From contig CM023536.1 of NCBI GenBank assembly GCA_013350335.1, positions 43,470,314 to 43,534,313 of the forward strand: a DNA stretch of 64,000 nt. Reading direction: 5' to 3'. This document shows, in pieces, positions 61,101 to 64,000 of the stretch. The position numbers were made by a program, and so were the translations under genes. The stretch is from Chimonanthus salicifolius (taxonomy: Eukaryota > Streptophyta > Magnoliopsida > Laurales > Calycanthaceae). A model generated the notes under the pieces. The model had not been told where the DNA came from, ran no database searches, and saw nothing but the letters and a program-made list of their open reading frames with translations. Each line of letters opens with the position of its first letter. Within the stretch, counting starts at the first letter, position 1.

Positions 61101-62302
61101 ATAAGGTATCGGACGTCGCAAACGGTAAGCGATCGGCGACCGGATTAACGAGCGGAAAACGTAACAGAACGCGACACGGTATTCGGTAGGATTCCTACCT
61201 TTTTGTAAGCGATGGATATGTAATGGTGTTTTAAATTATTTTGATTTGGCCTATGATAGATCTATGATTATGATTTATTTTATGATGAGTTATAAGTTTA
61301 TGAAGCATATGGTTTATATCTTAATATTATGCATTATATGGCTATGTATGATATGTCAAGTATATGGGTTACATATATATTACATAGCATAATGCACTAC
61401 ATCTCATGTTTGGCATGGGCAGAAAAAAACAAAAAAACCGGAGTCCATGCTCCGTCGGGGCGACCGAGAATCAGACATGGGGATAGCCTGAGGGCCATAA
61501 CCGGAGTCCATGCTCCGTCGGGGCGACCGAGAATCAGACATGGGGATAGCTTGAGGGCTATAACCGGAGTCCATGCTCCGTCGGGGCGACCGAGAAGCAA
61601 ACATGGGGATAATACATTATATGATCATACGGATGATGGGTGGGACACATGACATAAGCACCCATGGCATAACATTCATTACATGCTTATTTTGTTATAT
61701 GCTATTTTATCGGTATGTGTATTATTACTAATCCATGTGCTAGCCCTATTCGGAGTCCTACTGGGCGCGTTGACTAACGCCCTACTTCTACCCTAGCTGA
61801 TGACGCAGGAGATAGCGGAAGCGGTGGACATGACAGGAGCCAAGCTTAGGAGCTTGGGCAGTGCAGTCTTAGTTTTATTTACGTTTACATTTTGGAGATG
61901 TAATTTGAAAGTAACTTAGCTTGTCGGGTTGTATAAGTTTACATTCTTGCGATGGTTTGGAAGTTACTTATGGACGATTACATTTTGTGATATAATTATG
62001 AACTTAGGGGTATTTTGGTAATTCAATGTTGTATCTTCCCTTCTATCTAAAGACCGGTAGGATAGACTCTATCATCATGTTCCGTAATAATTATAATCCG
62101 CGAGCTTACTTCCTACGCGTGAACCGTTCTCGTGGACTTAGCTCCGCGCACGCGTGGGGTTGGCCAGTTAAGAGGCCGGGCTTTAGAAGCTCGGACTTAA
62201 CTCTCGTTGTGGCATCCGCGCCCTCTCTCACTCTTCTATTTCAAAAAAAAAAAAATAGACTCTGATTTTCGGAAAGCGGGTGAAAAAGGGCCAGGCGTTA
62301 CA
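58159..62302 (+). mobile_element. Solo LTR, 4.14 kb, related to 52469-56452
   Basis: Exact duplication TCATT (58154-58158 and 62303-62307). TGTAATAACCCG...AGGCGTTACA. Contains four GTTCGGCCAT/ATGGCCGAAC hairpins (59741-59768, 59988-60018, 60332-60361 and 60878-60906), a 63-bp tandem repeat, a poly(A) run near 62241 and an ACTGGGCGCGTTGACTAACG motif (61760-61779). No coding motifs. Confidence 0.88.
61438..61612. repeat. 63-bp tandem repeat, nearly three units
   Basis: Units begin CCGGAGTCCATGCTCCGTCGG at 61438, 61501 and 61564; the last is incomplete. Each has a small palindrome, GGAGTCCATGCTCC. Confidence 0.9.
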
Positions 62303-62730
62303 TCATTGGCCTGGCCCAATGTTGGCTTCTAAAGCTTAGCTTGGCCCATATGAAGTGGATCTTTGGCCCATTGACTTGAAATTCAGGCTTGATCACTTGA
62401 ATTACAGTTTCTTTCTTTCAGAATTTAATAATTAACTCACCACTTAAAATTTAAAATAATTAATTATTCTAGAATCTCATAAATGGATCCAGATTAATCA
62501 ATTTACATTTAAAATCCTAAAAGGTGGCATGGATTAAATTATTAAAATTTTGAGTCTTCACTTTTAAGCTCAAAACTTGCAATTATCCGGTGATTTATGA
62601 ATGTTTTCCTGTACTTTCCATTTTTAACTACAAAAGTAACAAACTACATTAAATGCATCTTTTATTTACAAAATCAATGCTAACTGATCCAAAATTAAAG
62701 GGTAAGAATGTAATTTTTTAGTGCTCAACA

Positions 62731-63375
62731 CCGGCCCCTCCAGGAAATTGTGATCAAAGTCAACCGACGCTTGAGAAGGAAGAATCATCCCTCCCAATCA
62801 TCAACATCGAGTCGGAGTCTCCAAAGACAGGAGAGATCCTGACATTGGTCGAACCAGAATTAGCCTAAAAATTTGTGTCTGTTCCCCCATACACAGCCTC
62901 AAAATTCAAGCATGTTCCCCTTGAGACAATCTCAGAATTCGTGTCAGTACTCCCTACAGACATTGTCCCCTCTACAGTTGCAGCCAGTACAAACACCATA
63001 GATATTGCCAGCTGCTGAAAGTTGAGCTAGTTGTACTGTTGTTGCTCTAGTCGATGCAATCAACGATTATTGATCTATCACTAGTGTTGCAACTGCCACT
63101 GGTATCACATGCACTACAGGTATCACAAGCATCAAAGATAAACTTCCTCAAGAATGATCCTTATTTGCTCTCTTCTGACATCAAGCCGCTCCTCCTTGAA
63201 GATTTCTTGCTTCAAGCCTCCTCTACTGTCATCATGGGACAATAGGCACTTGAATGGTTGTCCAATAGGCTTGATGTGCTCGTACCTTCAAATGGAAATA
63301 AATACACCATCAAATATTGGAGGTTCTCACATTGGTTACGAACTCAAATACGAGTTCATTTCAACCACGGGGGAC
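62731..63375 (+). pseudogene. Internal 3' region of the large element, coding remnant
   Basis: One frame reads VNRRLRRKNHPSQSSTSS, then a stop, then further open stretches rich in Ser/Thr/Pro/Val; many stops follow. Ends in the purine tract CACGGGGGAC. Continues the fragment left of 43889. No family motif recognised. Confidence 0.45.
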
Positions 63376-64000
63376 TGATATAACACGAGCATAGGGTCCC
63401 AAAACCCAGCTGTGGGAACCCGACGTGATACGAGTGACAACACCAATGCCAGTGACGCCAACACCATTGCTTCATTTTTTTTCCTTTTGTTCTTTCTTAT
63501 TTATTACTTTTTTTTCTGTTTTCCTTATTTCCATTTTTGTTTTTTTTTGGAATGTATAAGAATTCCACTCGGGATTGTTATCTACATAAAATTATAATGG
63601 ATTAAAACTTGGAAATTTTCCCAATTCTTCTGCCCCTTTCTCAGTGGATTTTGGTTATCTTATTTCTCGTCTTTTCTTCTTCTCTGCTCGTGGATTCAAG
63701 TACCCTTCCCTTTCGATGACAATCAATGGAGCTCTCTTCCCCAACGTTCATTGGACGAGCTTTTCATGTTTGTTGTTCTAGTTTCTTCTTCAGGCGACGC
63801 CTTATACACATGTTGTAGCTCTGCCACACTTGCTTCCTAGTTCCTACAACATTCGCTCAATAACAAGGGCATTTCCCATTTTCCTCCTACACCCATCTCA
63901 CCTAGGGAATTTGTCATTTTTCCTCTCTCCGTTAGCACTTGCAAGTTGCCCTATTTGTGTCTTAAGCTTTAGTATAGCTTGGGAATTTGACTGTAAGGCT
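63376..64000 (+). repeat. 3' LTR of the large element, cut by the window end
   Basis: Starts TGATATAACACGAGC and matches 41876 to about 42500 with many substitutions. The remainder lies outside the window. Confidence 0.75.

Larger units (their letters stand above)
43889..62730 (-). mobile_element. Solo LTR, about 2.6 kb net, 'TGTTGTGCAA' family, hosting three solo LTRs
   Basis: Plus reading starts TGTTGTGCAATAAAAAG and ends TAGTGCTCAACA. Own parts: 43889-45428, 48152-48297, 57685-58158 and 62308-62730. The net length and both ends match family members 26810-28853 and 45429-48146. Flanks CCACC and CCGGC are only a weak duplication match (3 of 5). It splits the internal region of the large element 41876-64000. 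Confidence 0.7.
41876..64000 (+). mobile_element. Large LTR element with about 1 kb internal region, extends past window
   Basis: 5' LTR 41876-43497 and 3' LTR from 63376 share CACGAGCATAGGGT..C, ACCC and GGAATGTATAAGAATCCCAC-type blocks. PBS-like TGGTATTCAGAGC follows the 5' LTR, and a purine tract (CACGGGGGAC) precedes the 3' LTR. Own internal sequence is 43498-43888 and 62731-63375 only. The rest (43889-62730) is a nest of other elements. No pol was seen, so it is non-autonomous or internally deleted. The right end and duplication lie outside the window. Confidence 0.75.

Noticed and set aside
61438..61612. Possible CRISPR-like array
   Set aside because: Units are contiguous without unique spacers, and the context is a plant LTR.
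61329..61652. 107-codon ORF with a repeated peptide
   Set aside because: The repeat is the 63-bp DNA tandem repeat, whose length is a multiple of three, so all frames stay open; both strands give similar ORFs.

Overview
The window is plant nuclear DNA from a flowering plant. It holds a CYP72-type cytochrome P450 remnant with introns, a bHLH gene of the SAC51/bHLH143 kind, and Ty1/copia, Ty3/gypsy, TRIM, SINE, L1-type and RTE-type retroelements. The species cannot be named from sequence alone; a dicot or magnoliid is plausible. There is no bacterial-style operon, CRISPR array, rRNA or tRNA gene. Only two host genes can be recognised and both look broken. About nine tenths of the window is retrotransposon sequence, mostly solo LTRs nested inside one another. 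I resolved the nesting from target-site duplications (TSDs) and, in several cases, from an uninterrupted second copy of the target inside the window.

Layout. (1) 567-4307, minus strand: CYP72A-like pseudogene lacking exon 1, with an in-frame stop and several frameshifts. Its introns hold an RTE-type LINE tail (1936-2262) and a 189-bp tRNA-type SINE (3573-3761). (2) 4429-26704: the last codons of a gypsy pol, its polypurine tract and one long 3' LTR. That LTR is split by a solo LTR (5028-8047), a rearranged minus-strand element with LTR copies A, B and C (8970-23981), and a further solo LTR (24715-26019). LTR copy A itself carries a gag-only copia-type element (9689-17987), which carries another solo LTR (15696-17087). 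A 2.7-kb solo LTR (18429-21168) sits in the flank of copy A. (3) 26705-30640: minus-strand copia gag/protease/pre-integrase remnant, split by a solo LTR (26810-28853) and a complete TRIM (29200-29762).

(4) About 30990-40400, plus strand: the SAC51-like bHLH locus. It has a pyrimidine-rich leader exon ending at a consensus splice donor, a leader intron expanded by a SINE that itself contains a 6.7-kb copia element (31538-38236), a 50-codon upstream ORF (38748-38900), and a bHLH coding region (39143-39948) shifted between three frames. In the SAC51 family such a leader peptide ORF represses translation of the main ORF until thermospermine relieves it. Here the leader ORF is intact while the main ORF is broken. 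(5) 41876 to the window end: a large LTR element (5' LTR 41876-43497, 3' LTR from 63376) with only about 1 kb of its own internal sequence. That internal sequence is split by an 18.8-kb nest: a solo LTR (43889-62730) holding solo LTRs 45429-48146, 48298-57679 and 58159-62302, with 52469-56452 inside the second of these. A TRIM (42973-43475) sits in the 5' LTR.

The most interesting points are the SAC51-like locus with its leader ORF; two independent copies of a 189-bp SINE, one recovered only after removing a copia insertion; an LTR/flank duplication joined at a 4-bp microhomology; a gag-only (TR-GAG) element; arrays of GTTCGGCCAT/ATGGCCGAAC hairpins inside two related LTRs; and a triplicated LTR segment in which each copy carries the same L1-like insertion.
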